NCBI GenBank assembly: GCA_030248135.1
Contig: JASANC010003277.1
Location: forward strand, 62,001 to 126,000
Direction: 5' to 3'
Origin: Theristus sp. LFF4_11
Lineage: Eukaryota > Nematoda > Chromadorea > Monhysterida > Xyalidae
Length of the DNA stretch: 64,000 nt
Position 1 is the stretch's first letter, and every line of letters begins with the position of its first letter. A program made the translations under genes and the position numbers. This document shows positions 39,283 through 49,565 of this stretch, in pieces. The notes under the pieces were generated by a model. The model was not told the origin of the DNA. It saw only the letters and a program-made list of their open reading frames with translations, and searched no databases.

Positions 39283-42200
39283 AATGGAGGTCTATCACCT
39301 CGACTGGATCTCCGAATGCACTAAAGACTATGCATTACGGGACGCTCCGGTGCACCGAGCGCCGCCGTACCAAATCATCCAGAAAGGGTTGATTCGGGCA
39401 ATTTCCAGAAAACGACAATTATCGGCTTTGTTGGACAAACCGATTTATTGTGACAAATCCCAGTGTGATTTGTTTATAGACTCAATGGTCTATAAGCATT
39501 ATGGAATTTCCAGTATTGAACAGCGCCGGCTGAGTTTTTCGCCGAGCGAGGCCATATCCGATGCTGGATATGGAAGTAATGTTTCAGGTGCTTCCGTCAC
39601 AAGGCTAGCACCAGCAACTGTCGCGCACATTCGCAATGTGCTCAAAACACCAGTAATAAATCTAGATGATGAACTCGAAGTGATCAAAGGACACTTCGAG
39701 ATCTCTCTGGCAGTTCTCTACTCGAAAACGGTGGAGACGCCAGGGTTAACCATAGTTGGCGAACACCGTCCGCTCGACGCGCTCCGAATGGTGGCCGATA
39801 TCGCCGAAATGGACGCCGCGTATCGAACAAAGCTGCCGGACGGACGCGTCGTGCCGCTCCCGTCGACCTTCAAGGCCGTCTACGGAGCCGATCCCAGGTA
39901 TGTCACGGGGAAGGAATATTTTTCCCGTGTGGGACTTTATAGGTGGAGGCGCGACCGTGCGAATTTTGCGCCGGTCGCCACGTCGACTCCCAACCGTTTT
40001 TCTTGGTTGAGTGAGTCGGCATCGGCCCCAGAAATCGCCATTGTTATGGCGACGCCATCTGATGGCGAGAAAAATACCAGTACCAACGCCGTCAGAACGG
40101 GGGCGCCGTCTGACAGCGAAAGGGACGTTTCGAACGTTCCAAAGCGCCCACCAGCGCGCATGGAAAATCGAACGGCGTACTTCACGCCGCCGTGCACGCT
40201 TCGTAAACCTAGAAATGTTGCCCATGCAACAACACAAACACAGGAGACCAACCCTGCTGGACAACTCAAGGATTCAGTCCAGGGAAACCGAGTGCTAGAA
40301 CTTTTGGATTCAAAATCAAATTCTATTGATTCCGGATCCGAAGCTGATGATGAGCGAACAACTCACCATCAGACCAAAACTAGAAATAAAAAGCCTGTGT
40401 CGAAACGACAGCAGGATTTGAGTGATACCCAGAAACGACGACGTCTGGCTGCAGAATTTGCTGCAAGTCAACGTGGACGAAAACCAGGAACAAGGGGGCA
40501 GAAACAAACTCTGTCTGTCAGCCCCACACAATCACAGAACTCAGGCTCGCTGACGAGCTTAGGATTGCGAGGCTTGTACGACGAACAGTCGGGGCAAGCC
40601 AGCTATTACCATGCTCGCCTTAACGAACTTGTTAAGACGAATTCCTCGCTCGCTTCAGAATCTGAACCGCGAGAAGAGAGGAAACAAAACCAGGAAAATC
40701 AGCGACACGAAGTGCCGTTGACCAATTCTAGTAATTTGGACAGAGAACACGACGCACAAGGTGTCGTGCAATCTGATTCCAACCTGGAAATTGAAGAACA
40801 ACACATCACAAACGTTGTGTTGTCCCAGAACACTAGTACGAATGAGCAGCAACACGAACCAACAAGTGTCGTGTTGGCTGACAAAACTCCAGATTTGCAG
40901 ACACGAACAGACACGAACAGTGTCGTCCTGTCTGAACCAAATTTACCAGCACGTCTACGAGGACACAAACCAATTGGTGCTGTGTCACTCGATCACATGC
41001 CCATGGAGAATCAGCTGCACAACTCTGACAAAGTGGTGCCGTTGATTTTAAATCCACAGAGAGATAAAACGAAACACACAAATCATGTGTTTTCGTCACC
41101 GCACATCTCGATCAGCTCGAGTGACCATTCAGATGGTCATCGAACTGAAGAGAGTGAGGAAAACTCCCAGGAATTGTTGCGCGTTTGTGTGCTTCGCACA
41201 CAAAGCGACGGATCAACCAGCAGTGACCGAGTGGTCACGCCACCAACCGCCAGGAGGTTGAATGTGCCGTCAATTGTCACTAGGGCATCGGCACAACAAC
41301 AACGGTTGCCTGGAAACGAACCAGGTGCTGGTCCGTCAAACGCACCAGCAGACCCAAGCCCAGATAATCGGGAAAACCCCGCTAGAAATTTACCAGAACA
41401 AGGAGCGATTTTCTCCTTTCTGCCGTACAGTTTGCCGGAAGAAATTTTGGAAACTGCTACGCCGCACAAACTAACCATGATTTCCCGGAAATTGAATCAA
41501 TTGTCACAACAATTGAATGAAGTTCCATCAACACACAAAACGGTCCTGGATGTGTTGGCTTCATTGCTAGCACACCTAACCGTAGCAGATAGCCGGAAAC
41601 CTACGTTCCAAAAGCACTACAAGCACTTTTGGGATTCATGGACGGACGCGAAAGCGAAACTATTTCGCGGTCAAGCATCCGTATCCACCAATACACCAGG
41701 TATCCAAGGTGACTTCGAATCACCTCAATTACTAGAAACAAACCAGAACCAGCTCTCCGCTAGGAGAGAAGAGTCAAGCATGGAAATTGAATCGGCCGCT
41801 GCAAATTCACAGCGCCCGTCACAACCCAGTGCGTCACGTTTTGACTACACGTCGGAGTCAAATCGTTCGACGTTTCGAACACTAGACCAAGCCTTGAAGG
41901 CTGTTGCCATGGCAACAGCTGATGGTTCACGAAGAATCATTGAAGCGCTTGAGCGCAACGATGACAATCGTGAACGACAACACCAGCAAGTGCTAACGCA
42001 CACAGATACCAGGATGGAACAAATGCACGAGGCGATCCAACAGAACGCCGTCATGCTGCGCGAACACATTGGCGCAATGAACCTTCAGTTCACCGACCGT
42101 CTAGGTCGTATCATGGCTAGTTATTCAAGGGATATGAATGAATATACCCACAATAATAACGACCAGTTTCACAATCTCCAAGAAATTTTGAAAGATCAAA

Positions 42201-43960
42201 CGGATCTATTCCGTGAATTTCTTTCTAGAATTAACCAGGAAACAGCATCGGTGTCTCACAACGATACACCGGTGGCCACGATCAACATGGTGAATGATCA
42301 ACACCCAACGTTGACTTCACACAACACCACTGGTGTGGTAAATATACCACAACCAACTACAACTACAAATAATCCTAGTATACCCACGATCACAACGACA
42401 GTTGTGACGACGGGACAACAAACCATAGTACCGACGACACGACCTGTGCCATCGGCATCAAATTTACCAGGAATTGAACGACAAGCAGTACCTACACCTG
42501 CTTGCCAACATCCACTGGAATATATGATCAGGATGTCAGCCGTTTACGGCCGAGAAACGCCTGAAGAGTTGGGACAAACTTTTTTGCCACCAGCTGTAAT
42601 GCCAGTACAATTAAAAATGGACGCGTTTCGAAACGTCTATTATAAAACCAAGGAACCAAAAGATGGTTGGTTGCGAGCTCCTGAGCTCACAACACACCGT
42701 CTCAGACCTAGTGGTGCATGGGTCATGAAAAATGACATGACGCAAACGAACGCGGTGTCGTTCGAAGATCCCAGGAATCATTTTCCAGAACAGCTCACAG
42801 CTGTCGAACAAATTCAGTTGTGTAATAACACACTGGAATTGACGAACGCTGAGCAGAGGACACTGGAAGAAATGCGACGCCGTGCGCGTGGCCCATTACC
42901 AGCATATCTACAGCGGCCGCCACTAGCGCCGCCGACTGTGATTACAAGTCATGGAACAAGGACAACAGTTCAGTTGCCATCAAACATAGTATTGGACCAA
43001 ACCGAACAAGTGCCACGCACATGTTCGCCCGCGGAGTCCGACGCAACCACCGTTCCGGTGCAGCGTCAAGATGAACTAGGTGCGATGTTAGCAGCGCAAT
43101 TCGCTACTAGCACGCAGACACACCCAGTACAAATTCCAGAAATGGAACAGACCAACCAGCATAATCAGTCTCGATTAGCTGATGGGGTCGAAAACCAAAA
43201 CATAGTACACCCGGTTGTGCCAGCCGTACAAGCTAGCACAACAAGTGTAAATCCAGTATTTGTATCGCAACCTGCGATCACACCGCAGAGGTCGAACAGT
43301 CAGTTTTTGCTGGCAAACGACCCAACCATTCGTAGTACCACAACATCATCAGTGTATTCTGCACTGATGGCTCTAATTCCTAAACCATCGAATCTTGACG
43401 ATTCGAATAAAGCCCTGGAACGGCACGCACAAGCTATGAAGTACGTGCGTGAAGCTACCGGATATAAAAACTACGAAGGACCAAAAACAGGCCCTATCGT
43501 AGCATATCTGGATAATTTCGATCCAGCTATGGAAATGCTAGGATTCTCAGAACCAGAGAAACTCCTGTACTTGATGAACCATCTGACAGGAGAAGCGAAA
43601 AGCTTCCTGTCATCTATTCCCCAGGAAGAACAAACCAATTATCAAGCAGTGCGTTCGCGACTGCTGATAGCATTTTCAGAATACACGCATTCCGACCAAA
43701 TGCAAATGCGGTTGGATGCATGCAAACAACGGGACGACGAAACCGTCGCTGCGTATTCGCAGAGAATGCTCCAGATTTTCATGCCACTCTCGGCAGGATG
43801 GCATCCCATGGAAGTGGAACGCCAGAAAACATCAGCGTTTATTCGAGGCTTGACTCCTTACATTAAGAGCCAAGTCCGATTACACTGTCCAAACCCAGAT
43901 TATATTAGTGCATACACGCATGCAGTGCGTGTCGAATGCACAGCATACTTCACGCAGTGA
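38999..43960 (+). CDS. gag: giant Gag-type polyprotein, 1,653 aa, intact
   Basis: This is the structural protein of the element; Gag forms the particle that packages the RNA. The start at 38,999 is chosen because the first 95 codons lie in the LTR and are matched in frame by LTR A and the 3' LTR. Residues ~1-100 are Ser/Thr-rich and basic. Residues ~100-330 look folded but unrecognised. Residues ~330-950 are low-complexity and polar. Residues ~970-1,080 are heptad-rich (probable coiled coil). Residues ~1,150-1,460 are Thr/Pro/Gln-rich. Residues ~1,480-1,650 form a Ty3-type capsid domain: YLDNFD near 1,500, then LTGEA, the Q-R-D-D-E-T-V-A-A-Y stretch and FIRGL. Typical Ty3-type Gags are several-fold shorter. 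No zinc knuckle lies in this frame; one is found downstream. Confidence 0.85.
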   Translation: MCDANTAILTTSSVSHANKKSMLKCQDSQKPRSRSTKSPHVVTSASEATPRSVSGLSRTASGVRHPLGVSALRSSADNTRNQDHLKSGQPRRDPQMEVYHLDWISECTKDYALRDAPVHRAPPYQIIQKGLIRAISRKRQLSALLDKPIYCDKSQCDLFIDSMVYKHYGISSIEQRRLSFSPSEAISDAGYGSNVSGASVTRLAPATVAHIRNVLKTPVINLDDELEVIKGHFEISLAVLYSKTVETPGLTIVGEHRPLDALRMVADIAEMDAAYRTKLPDGRVVPLPSTFKAVYGADPRYVTGKEYFSRVGLYRWRRDRANFAPVATSTPNRFSWLSESASAPEIAIVMATPSDGEKNTSTNAVRTGAPSDSERDVSNVPKRPPARMENRTAYFTPPCTLRKPRNVAHATTQTQETNPAGQLKDSVQGNRVLELLDSKSNSIDSGSEADDERTTHHQTKTRNKKPVSKRQQDLSDTQKRRRLAAEFAASQRGRKPGTRGQKQTLSVSPTQSQNSGSLTSLGLRGLYDEQSGQASYYHARLNELVKTNSSLASESEPREERKQNQENQRHEVPLTNSSNLDREHDAQGVVQSDSNLEIEEQHITNVVLSQNTSTNEQQHEPTSVVLADKTPDLQTRTDTNSVVLSEPNLPARLRGHKPIGAVSLDHMPMENQLHNSDKVVPLILNPQRDKTKHTNHVFSSPHISISSSDHSDGHRTEESEENSQELLRVCVLRTQSDGSTSSDRVVTPPTARRLNVPSIVTRASAQQQRLPGNEPGAGPSNAPADPSPDNRENPARNLPEQGAIFSFLPYSLPEEILETATPHKLTMISRKLNQLSQQLNEVPSTHKTVLDVLASLLAHLTVADSRKPTFQKHYKHFWDSWTDAKAKLFRGQASVSTNTPGIQGDFESPQLLETNQNQLSARREESSMEIESAAANSQRPSQPSASRFDYTSESNRSTFRTLDQALKAVAMATADGSRRIIEALERNDDNRERQHQQVLTHTDTRMEQMHEAIQQNAVMLREHIGAMNLQFTDRLGRIMASYSRDMNEYTHNNNDQFHNLQEILKDQTDLFREFLSRINQETASVSHNDTPVATINMVNDQHPTLTSHNTTGVVNIPQPTTTTNNPSIPTITTTVVTTGQQTIVPTTRPVPSASNLPGIERQAVPTPACQHPLEYMIRMSAVYGRETPEELGQTFLPPAVMPVQLKMDAFRNVYYKTKEPKDGWLRAPELTTHRLRPSGAWVMKNDMTQTNAVSFEDPRNHFPEQLTAVEQIQLCNNTLELTNAEQRTLEEMRRRARGPLPAYLQRPPLAPPTVITSHGTRTTVQLPSNIVLDQTEQVPRTCSPAESDATTVPVQRQDELGAMLAAQFATSTQTHPVQIPEMEQTNQHNQSRLADGVENQNIVHPVVPAVQASTTSVNPVFVSQPAITPQRSNSQFLLANDPTIRSTTTSSVYSALMALIPKPSNLDDSNKALERHAQAMKYVREATGYKNYEGPKTGPIVAYLDNFDPAMEMLGFSEPEKLLYLMNHLTGEAKSFLSSIPQEEQTNYQAVRSRLLIAFSEYTHSDQMQMRLDACKQRDDETVAAYSQRMLQIFMPLSAGWHPMEVERQKTSAFIRGLTPYIKSQVRLHCPNPDYISAYTHAVRVECTAYFTQ

Positions 43961-45958
43961 AGCCACAAAACCATTTCAAACAACATACCATATCTTGCAA
44001 TAAACTGCATGATCGTGCCAAGACCAAACTACGGTCTCAGGCAACAACCATACTTGGACGGGCAATTCCGCCTTGACGATCCATTGTTGGATGAATGTCT
44101 ATGGATAAATGTCTAACATTCACAAAGACGGAGGAGTGGAAGGATTTTCATTCTTTCACTTTTTACTGATATTTGCACGCTTGTTGCATGCTTGGTGTTG
44201 GTCCCCAACAGTCGAGCAGTTCAAGTGCCAGTGTCGCAAGCAAAACTGCGACGGAAACCAAGTCGACTGGCCTACAGTCGACTGAGGAAAACCTGGAAAG
44301 TGAGAAGCCAGACGATAAGTCGGCTGATGTAACCATGGAAGAAGTGTCTGATAAAGACAAAACCCAAGCCTAGACAGCCGGACAGACTGAGGATCTGACC
44401 GCTAGAGACATGGACATCGATACCGAATCCCAGGCTTCGCGCGCGACAGAAGCAGCAAAAGATCAAGCTGCACGCGCGGAGAAAAATGCACAGTGCAAAG
44501 TCTGTGGCCAGGTTGGTCACGACTCGGATGTGTGTCCGCTGATCGCTTCAGCAAGATGCCGATAGCACCACAACAAACCACAGCAGTGCTAAGAGCACCC
44601 ACAACCACAACGCTAGCGTACGGCCAAGGAACAGCCCAAATCGGCCAAGCGCTTGCGACCAAACTCCAGGATCTGGCGCAGCGATTGTCGACCTCGGGAC
44701 GCCGCAGACGCCGATGACCGACAGACAACCGCCAGCGCCGCCGCAGCAACAGCAACGGTTGGGGCCCGCTGCTACGCCGTCACCGCGACAGCCGCGCACC
44801 ACTCTGCCTGGACAGCTTGGCTTCTAGGCCGCGCCAGCAGCCGTCCGCCGACCGCGCGCACAGCAGTACGAGTACGACCCGAACCGAGCGCCGCCACCGC
44901 CACCGCTGGGCAAGCCGCCTGGCAAGGCACGCAAACGCTCGAGGCCGCCGTAAACACGCCGAAAGTGAATGTCGAAGACGGCGACGATCAACCCCAGTAT
45001 TATTGAATAATAATTGAATCGATGGGACGTGATTCGATGAAATTGGAGCGACGACCAACGACAAACATTGGCCGTCGCAGATGTCTGGAAGATCGCATCG
45101 ACCGAGGCCGACTACTGGACATGATGAAAAACATTGGCCGTCGACCGCGATCGCACAAGCGCCACGAACAATGGCACGGGCGCCGGCACGATGGTAGAGG
45201 CGAAGACCGATCCATCTGGTGATCAACAACAAAAACTGTTAGTTTTCGTCCTTTTTCCATCTTTGCGCTGGTGTTTCTGTGCCGTTGCCAATTTCCATTG
45301 ACACAAACAGTTGAAGGGTCGTACCATGCATTTTTGTTTTGTTGCGGTTGCCCTCAGTGCTGTTTCACCAATCACCGCATCGAGGCCGATTGGTGGTGAA
45401 GCACGGCTCCCACCAATCGACCGCCAAGCTTAGGAGTGATAGCTTTTTTGTAGTTTTTTTGTATTTTTACGGCAACTGTGATACCTGCCAAGTTGTTGTG
45501 TGTTGTGTGTTTTGTTTGTTTGTTTTGTTGTTTGTTTTTCACACTAACCAATCACAAGACTCCAACAGTTTTTCTACCAGTTTTGCGTGATTCTTTTTGG
45601 TAATCGTTTTTAAAAGCGATAATTTTTGAAATTTTCCGCAGAAAAATTCATTGAAAAGTGATATAACATTTTAAAAGTTTTATTTGTGATCACACAGTTT
45701 TTTTCTACCATGCATAGAACACCTGAGAGGGCCTCACCCACAGGTCATTGTTTGTTGGCCTGTGGCCCTAGGTTTTTCTCTGTGTTTCTTTTTACCAGTT
45801 TTTCTACTAGTTTTCGTTTTTCTTTGCCGTGATTGTCGTGATGCCATACAAAACAATACTTTTTGTAACCAATAATAGTAATTTTTATTTACCAGTATTG
45901 TTAAACCAAGTTTTTTTTCTTCCACCATTTTTGGGTCTCGTGGAAGAGACCACATCTC
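43961..45958 (+). other. internal region between Gag and the polypurine tract, no pol
   Basis: Apart from the decayed Gag C-terminal segment (listed separately) this is non-coding. Short ORFs between 44,650 and 45,260 are GC-rich and overlap on both strands. From ~45,260 to 45,958 the sequence is T-rich with no coding signal. Confidence 0.6.
44173..44953 (+). pseudogene. decayed Gag C-terminus: CCHC zinc knuckle and proline-rich tail
   Basis: A frame opening at 44,173 encodes an acidic Ser/Glu/Lys-rich stretch, hits a TAG at 44,371-44,373, and continues in the same frame to a CCHC knuckle (44,494-44,535, C-KV-C-GQVG-H-DSDV-C) and a second stop at 44,563-44,565. A different frame from ~44,700 gives a Gln/Pro-rich segment ending in a basic KARKR motif, with stops at 44,825 and 44,951. 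Knuckle plus proline-rich basic tail is what normally follows a capsid domain. The fragment is now separated from the main Gag by stops and shifts; recoding is an alternative I cannot test. Confidence 0.6.
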
Positions 45959-45970
45959 AGGGGGGGAAAG
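45959..45970 (+). promoter_or_regulatory. polypurine tract of the Gag-only element
   Basis: AGGGGGGGAAAG lies one base before the TGTCAGG start of the 3' LTR. A purine run in this position primes plus-strand DNA synthesis in LTR retroelements. Confidence 0.8.
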
Positions 45971-45971
45971 T

Positions 45972-46745
45972 TGTCAGGTCCACACCTGGCGCCTACTTCT
46001 TTCCTCAACACGAGATGCTAAACTATTCTATTCTTATTGTCACATCTACTCTTTTATAATAGTTAAACTCTTTTATTGCCATTGGTTCACAATCATTTCG
46101 TGCATTTAACTGTGTTTCTTGCAATTGATTCTTTGTATTCCTGCATCCGACATCACAATAAACGAAGAAACCAACACCGATTGGACTCGTCTTTTATGAT
46201 TAGGAGCAAAGGTACCGTGTGGTCGTCCCACATCAAAGGCGACTACACGATCCGTCCAGGACTGCGCCTGACGTAGAGGCGCCTGGGCTACCTGGGCGAC
46301 AACTCACTGCCTGCGCCGATAGCGACAGGTGTAAACATTGCCGGCCTCGCTTAAATCTTCAAACCGTAAGTAATCTGCAATAGTTTATTTGTTTATTGTT
46401 TATTTTACTATTATTTCAGTAAGACTAGAAGGAGGAAGCGAGTAGTGAGAGGCCATAACGCATGTGTGACGCTAACACTGCGATTCTAACAACCAGTTCT
46501 GTGAGTCATGCTAACAAGAAGTCCATGTTGAAGTGCCAGGACAGTCAGAAGCCTAGAAGTAGAAGTACCAAAAGTCCTCACGTTGTGACCAGTGCTAGTG
46601 AGGCGACGCCGCGATCAGTGAGTGGCCTAAGCCGCACTGCATCTGGCGTGAGGCACCCCCTTGGAGTGTCTGCTCTAAGGTCAAGTGCCGATAATACTAG
46701 AAATCAGGACCACTTGAAGAGTGGGCAGCCAAGGAGGGATCCACA
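45972..46745 (+). repeat. 3' LTR of the Gag-only element
   Basis: It contains a TATA-like TTTTATAAT at ~46,052-46,060, AATAAA at 46,157-46,162 and the intron at 46,366-46,419. Its first ~180 nt match LTR A/B, whereas the remainder matches the 5' LTR, so it is a mosaic. Confidence 0.85.
46366..46419 (+). other. putative GT-AG intron in the 3' LTR
   Basis: It runs from GTAAGT to TTATTTCAG, 54 nt, at the position equivalent to the intron in the 5' LTR. Confidence 0.5.
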
Positions 46746-46749
46746 ATAG
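46462..46749 (+). pseudogene. Gag N-terminal segment duplicated in the 3' LTR
   Basis: Its 95 codons are identical in translation to the first 95 residues of the intact Gag. It ends in TAG a few bases after the LTR boundary. It exists only because the LTR includes coding sequence. Confidence 0.75.
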
Positions 46750-47560
46750 TCGATTACATAGATACCGTGGAATTTGAAATCAGAACAACGTTTTTTAGGA
46801 GAAAACCCTTCCGGGGACCCTTTTTATACCAGGTACGGGTAAAAACAGTACCCTTTTCAACCCCGGCACAGGTAAAAAACAATGTTTCACAATTCGGCAC
46901 TTAGCCTATCAGACGCAGCATAGTCGATTACATGGATACCGTGGAATTTGAAATCAGAACAACGTTTTTTAGGAGGAAACCCTTTACGGGGCTTTTCAAC
47001 CCAGGCACGGGTTAATATCAGCTTTTCGCTATTTGGCACCTAAACTATAGCCTATCAGACGCAGCATAATCGATTACATGGATACTGTGGAATTTGAAAT
47101 CAGAACAACGTTTTTAGGAGGAAACCCTTTACGGGGACCCTTTTCAACCCAGGCACGGGTTAATATCAGCTTTTTGCTATTTGTCACCTAAACTATAGCC
47201 CATCAGACGCAGCATAGTCGACTACAATGGTTTCCGTTGCATTTGTAATCTAGAACAACGTTTTTTAGGAGGAAACCCTTCCGGGAACTCTTTTTATACC
47301 AGGCACGGGTAAAAAACAGTACCCTTTTCAACCCCGGCACAGGTAAAAAACAATGTTTCACAATTCAGCACTCAGCCTATCAGACGCAGCATGGTCGATT
47401 ACATGAATACCGTGGAATATGAAATCAGAACAACGATTTTTACCAGGAAACCCCTTAACGGGCACTCTTTTTATACCCGGCACGGGTAAAAACAGTTTTT
47501 TCACAATTCGACACCTAGCCTATCAGACGCAGCATGGTCGATTACATAGGATACCGTACA
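46746..47560 (+). repeat. tandem array a, left arm (about six units of 144-176 bp)
   Basis: Units begin TAGTCGATTACATGGATACC at about 46,747, 46,921, 47,067, 47,215, 47,391 and 47,535. Each contains CAGAACAACG, TTTAGGAGGAAACCC and TATCAGACGCAGCA. Confidence 0.8.
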
Positions 47561-48639
47561 ATTTGGAATTCGAATTTGAACACAACTTTAGATTTTTTGT
47601 GGACACCGAAACGGTCGACAACAACAACAACAACAACCTGATTTTTTTTCGGTTTTTTTTGTTCTGTAAAATCACAGAAGCAACCGATGTTTAATTTTTT
47701 GGTTTGGATGGATAGGGTATCGGGCCACCTTAGCACAGCAAATAGCATTTCTTGGTTTAGTCATTTATCATGAATGTTATGGTCGATTGAAATTTCAAAA
47801 TATTCGCAATGAGCTTTCTGAAATAATATTGTGGGACTGCGCTGCCGCGCGTCCCACGATAGCGTAAAAATCATAAATGCTTACTTGAACTGAACATCCA
47901 GTCACCGAGTAGACCATGCCCATAGCCTTTCGCTGTAGATTGGCCAACCATAACGCAGAAAAGCAGTGAAATCTAAAAGAAATTATCGAAAATAAAACGG
48001 CTGAAACGGGGAAAACTCGCCTTGTTAAAAACAAAAATGACAGAACGAGATATGGTTTCGTCTTTTTATGCGAAGAGAGGGCAGAATTTAAACAAAATCA
48101 AAACCAAACCAACAAACAACAAATCAACCGACCACCAGGAGTTTTTCCTTGCTCATGGCAACGGTCCGCTTTGAGCGCACTCGCTGCTTCCCATTGGCGT
48201 CTCGAGCTTGCGCCATATCATTTCTTCATAAAAATTGGTATTCTATCCACCTGCGACATGAAAAGCGTAAATTGAAGTTTTCTTTGAAAAAAACATAACA
48301 ATGCATGTTCATAGGCCGCTTCCAAAAAGCCTAAAAGCCAATATATTTATTGCTTGCAGTCGTAAAATCAATATAAACAGATTTAACAGATAACAGATTT
48401 AACAAACAGATAAAAACAATTTAAAAAATATAGGAGGAGGTTTTGGGATACACTCGCAGAGTGGCTTGGATACACATTCAAATCAGCTGACAACCAGTAT
48501 TTTCACTTATTACACTTGTAGTTTTAAAAGACGATCAGCTGATGTTATGTGAGTATGGCTGGGAATTGAATTTAGAAAATTTGCAGTTTTTGAGCCCTGA
48601 ATAGGTAATTTCAGCTGAGAATGGAAAATGAGGTTTTAT
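47561..48639. other. left-arm-specific segment, nothing supported
   Basis: No counterpart exists in the right arm, so it is either an insertion in the left arm or a deletion from the right. A short CAACAA tract is at ~47,620-47,637. No ORF carries a recognisable domain. Confidence 0.4.
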
Positions 48640-48924
48640 AATCATGCGGATGCGCGAGCAAGGGAAGCGAGCGGACAGCGCATCACGCATTATATGGCTG
48701 AATATGGACCTGCGCGCGTTTTCAAAATTTAGTCGCTGTCCTGCAGCTACGAACATACATGCTGCAAACCTGTTACTGTGCACACGAAAGACCTGCAGTG
48801 GTTGCAAACTGTGCCGAAGAGAAAATTCTACCAGACTTCTTTACGTCCGTTGTAGGCACGAAAAACCTATTCTGAAATCTTGGTTACTTATTCTGGTTTC
48901 TCCTTTTTTTCAGCTATATCAGCA

Positions 48925-49365
48925 AGATGTGTTCGCCCTTTCAATTTTTAACTGGGGCATTTTCATAGCCGACCAAAAATGTTTCCTGGGGTAATTCCAC
49001 TCGGAGATTTTGAAAATTGGGTTAATTTTTTGCCCAGACCCTGTTTTTGAGTAAAAAATTGGGCATTTTTAAAAGTTCGCAGGGTTTTCACCGGGTTTTA
49101 AGTGTTCGCCCTTTCAATGTTTGTCTGAAGTTGTTCCAAAAAAGTTTCCTGGGGTAATTTCATCTGTAGATTTTGAAAATCTAGCTACTTTTTTGATCCA
49201 ACCTTTATTTGGGTAAAAAATTGGGCATTTTTAAAGGTTCGTAGGTTTTGACCTGGTTACATGTGTTCGCGCTTTCAATTTTTACCTGCGGCATTTTCAC
49301 TGTCGAACAAAAATGTTTCCTGGGGTAATTCCATCCGGAGATTTTGGAAATTAAGTTAATTTTAT
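48925..49365 (-). repeat. repeat block c, left arm (three ~170-bp units)
   Basis: Units are marked by GTGTTCGCCCTTTCAATTTT or close variants near 48,928, 49,100 and 49,262. Each is followed by GTTTCCTGGGGTAATT. It is inverted relative to 57,060-57,465, which also has three units. Confidence 0.75.
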
Positions 49366-49369
49366 GCCC

Positions 49370-49560
49370 GAGCATCTCTAGATACTGAATCGTGACGATT
49401 TCGGGCGAATCGGCCGTGGAAATTGGCGAAATCGGTCCAGAAATGAAAAACAAGAAAACGAAGTTTTCCAGAATAATTCAATGCGCTGATCACGGATTTT
49501 GGGTTAGTTTTTTATGTGAGCAACTCTAGACACTGAATCGTGACGATTTCGGCCGAAAAG
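49370..49560 (-). repeat. 149-bp satellite unit, left arm (about 1.3 copies)
   Basis: It contains CTGAATCGTGACGATTTCGG twice and one full spacer. It is the inverse of the large array at 55,270-56,880. Confidence 0.75.
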
Positions 49561-49565
49561 TCAGA

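Larger units (their letters stand above)
38512..46745 (+). mobile_element. Gag-only LTR retrotransposon (non-autonomous, ~8.2 kb)
   Basis: Two LTRs (38,512-39,282 and 45,972-46,745) bound an internal region with one giant Gag-type ORF, a decayed CCHC/proline-rich segment and a polypurine tract against the 3' LTR. The 2 kb after the ORF has no protease, reverse transcriptase, RNase H or integrase motifs, so movement would need enzymes in trans. This layout resembles the terminal-repeat-with-GAG class. The capsid domain is of Ty3-like type. The flanks do not form a target duplication (TTATT on the left, ATAGT on the right), so one boundary probably arose by recombination or replacement. Confidence 0.8.

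Noticed and set aside
39283..39310. Candidate primer-binding site TGGAGGTCTATCACC next to the 5' LTR
   Set aside because: Read as a tRNA 3' end it does not place the conserved T-stem/T-loop bases correctly, so it is not convincing.
40011..41099. Antisense and frame-shifted ORFs of 66-110 codons under the Gag ORF
   Set aside because: They are shadows of the 1,653-codon frame with no recognisable motif.
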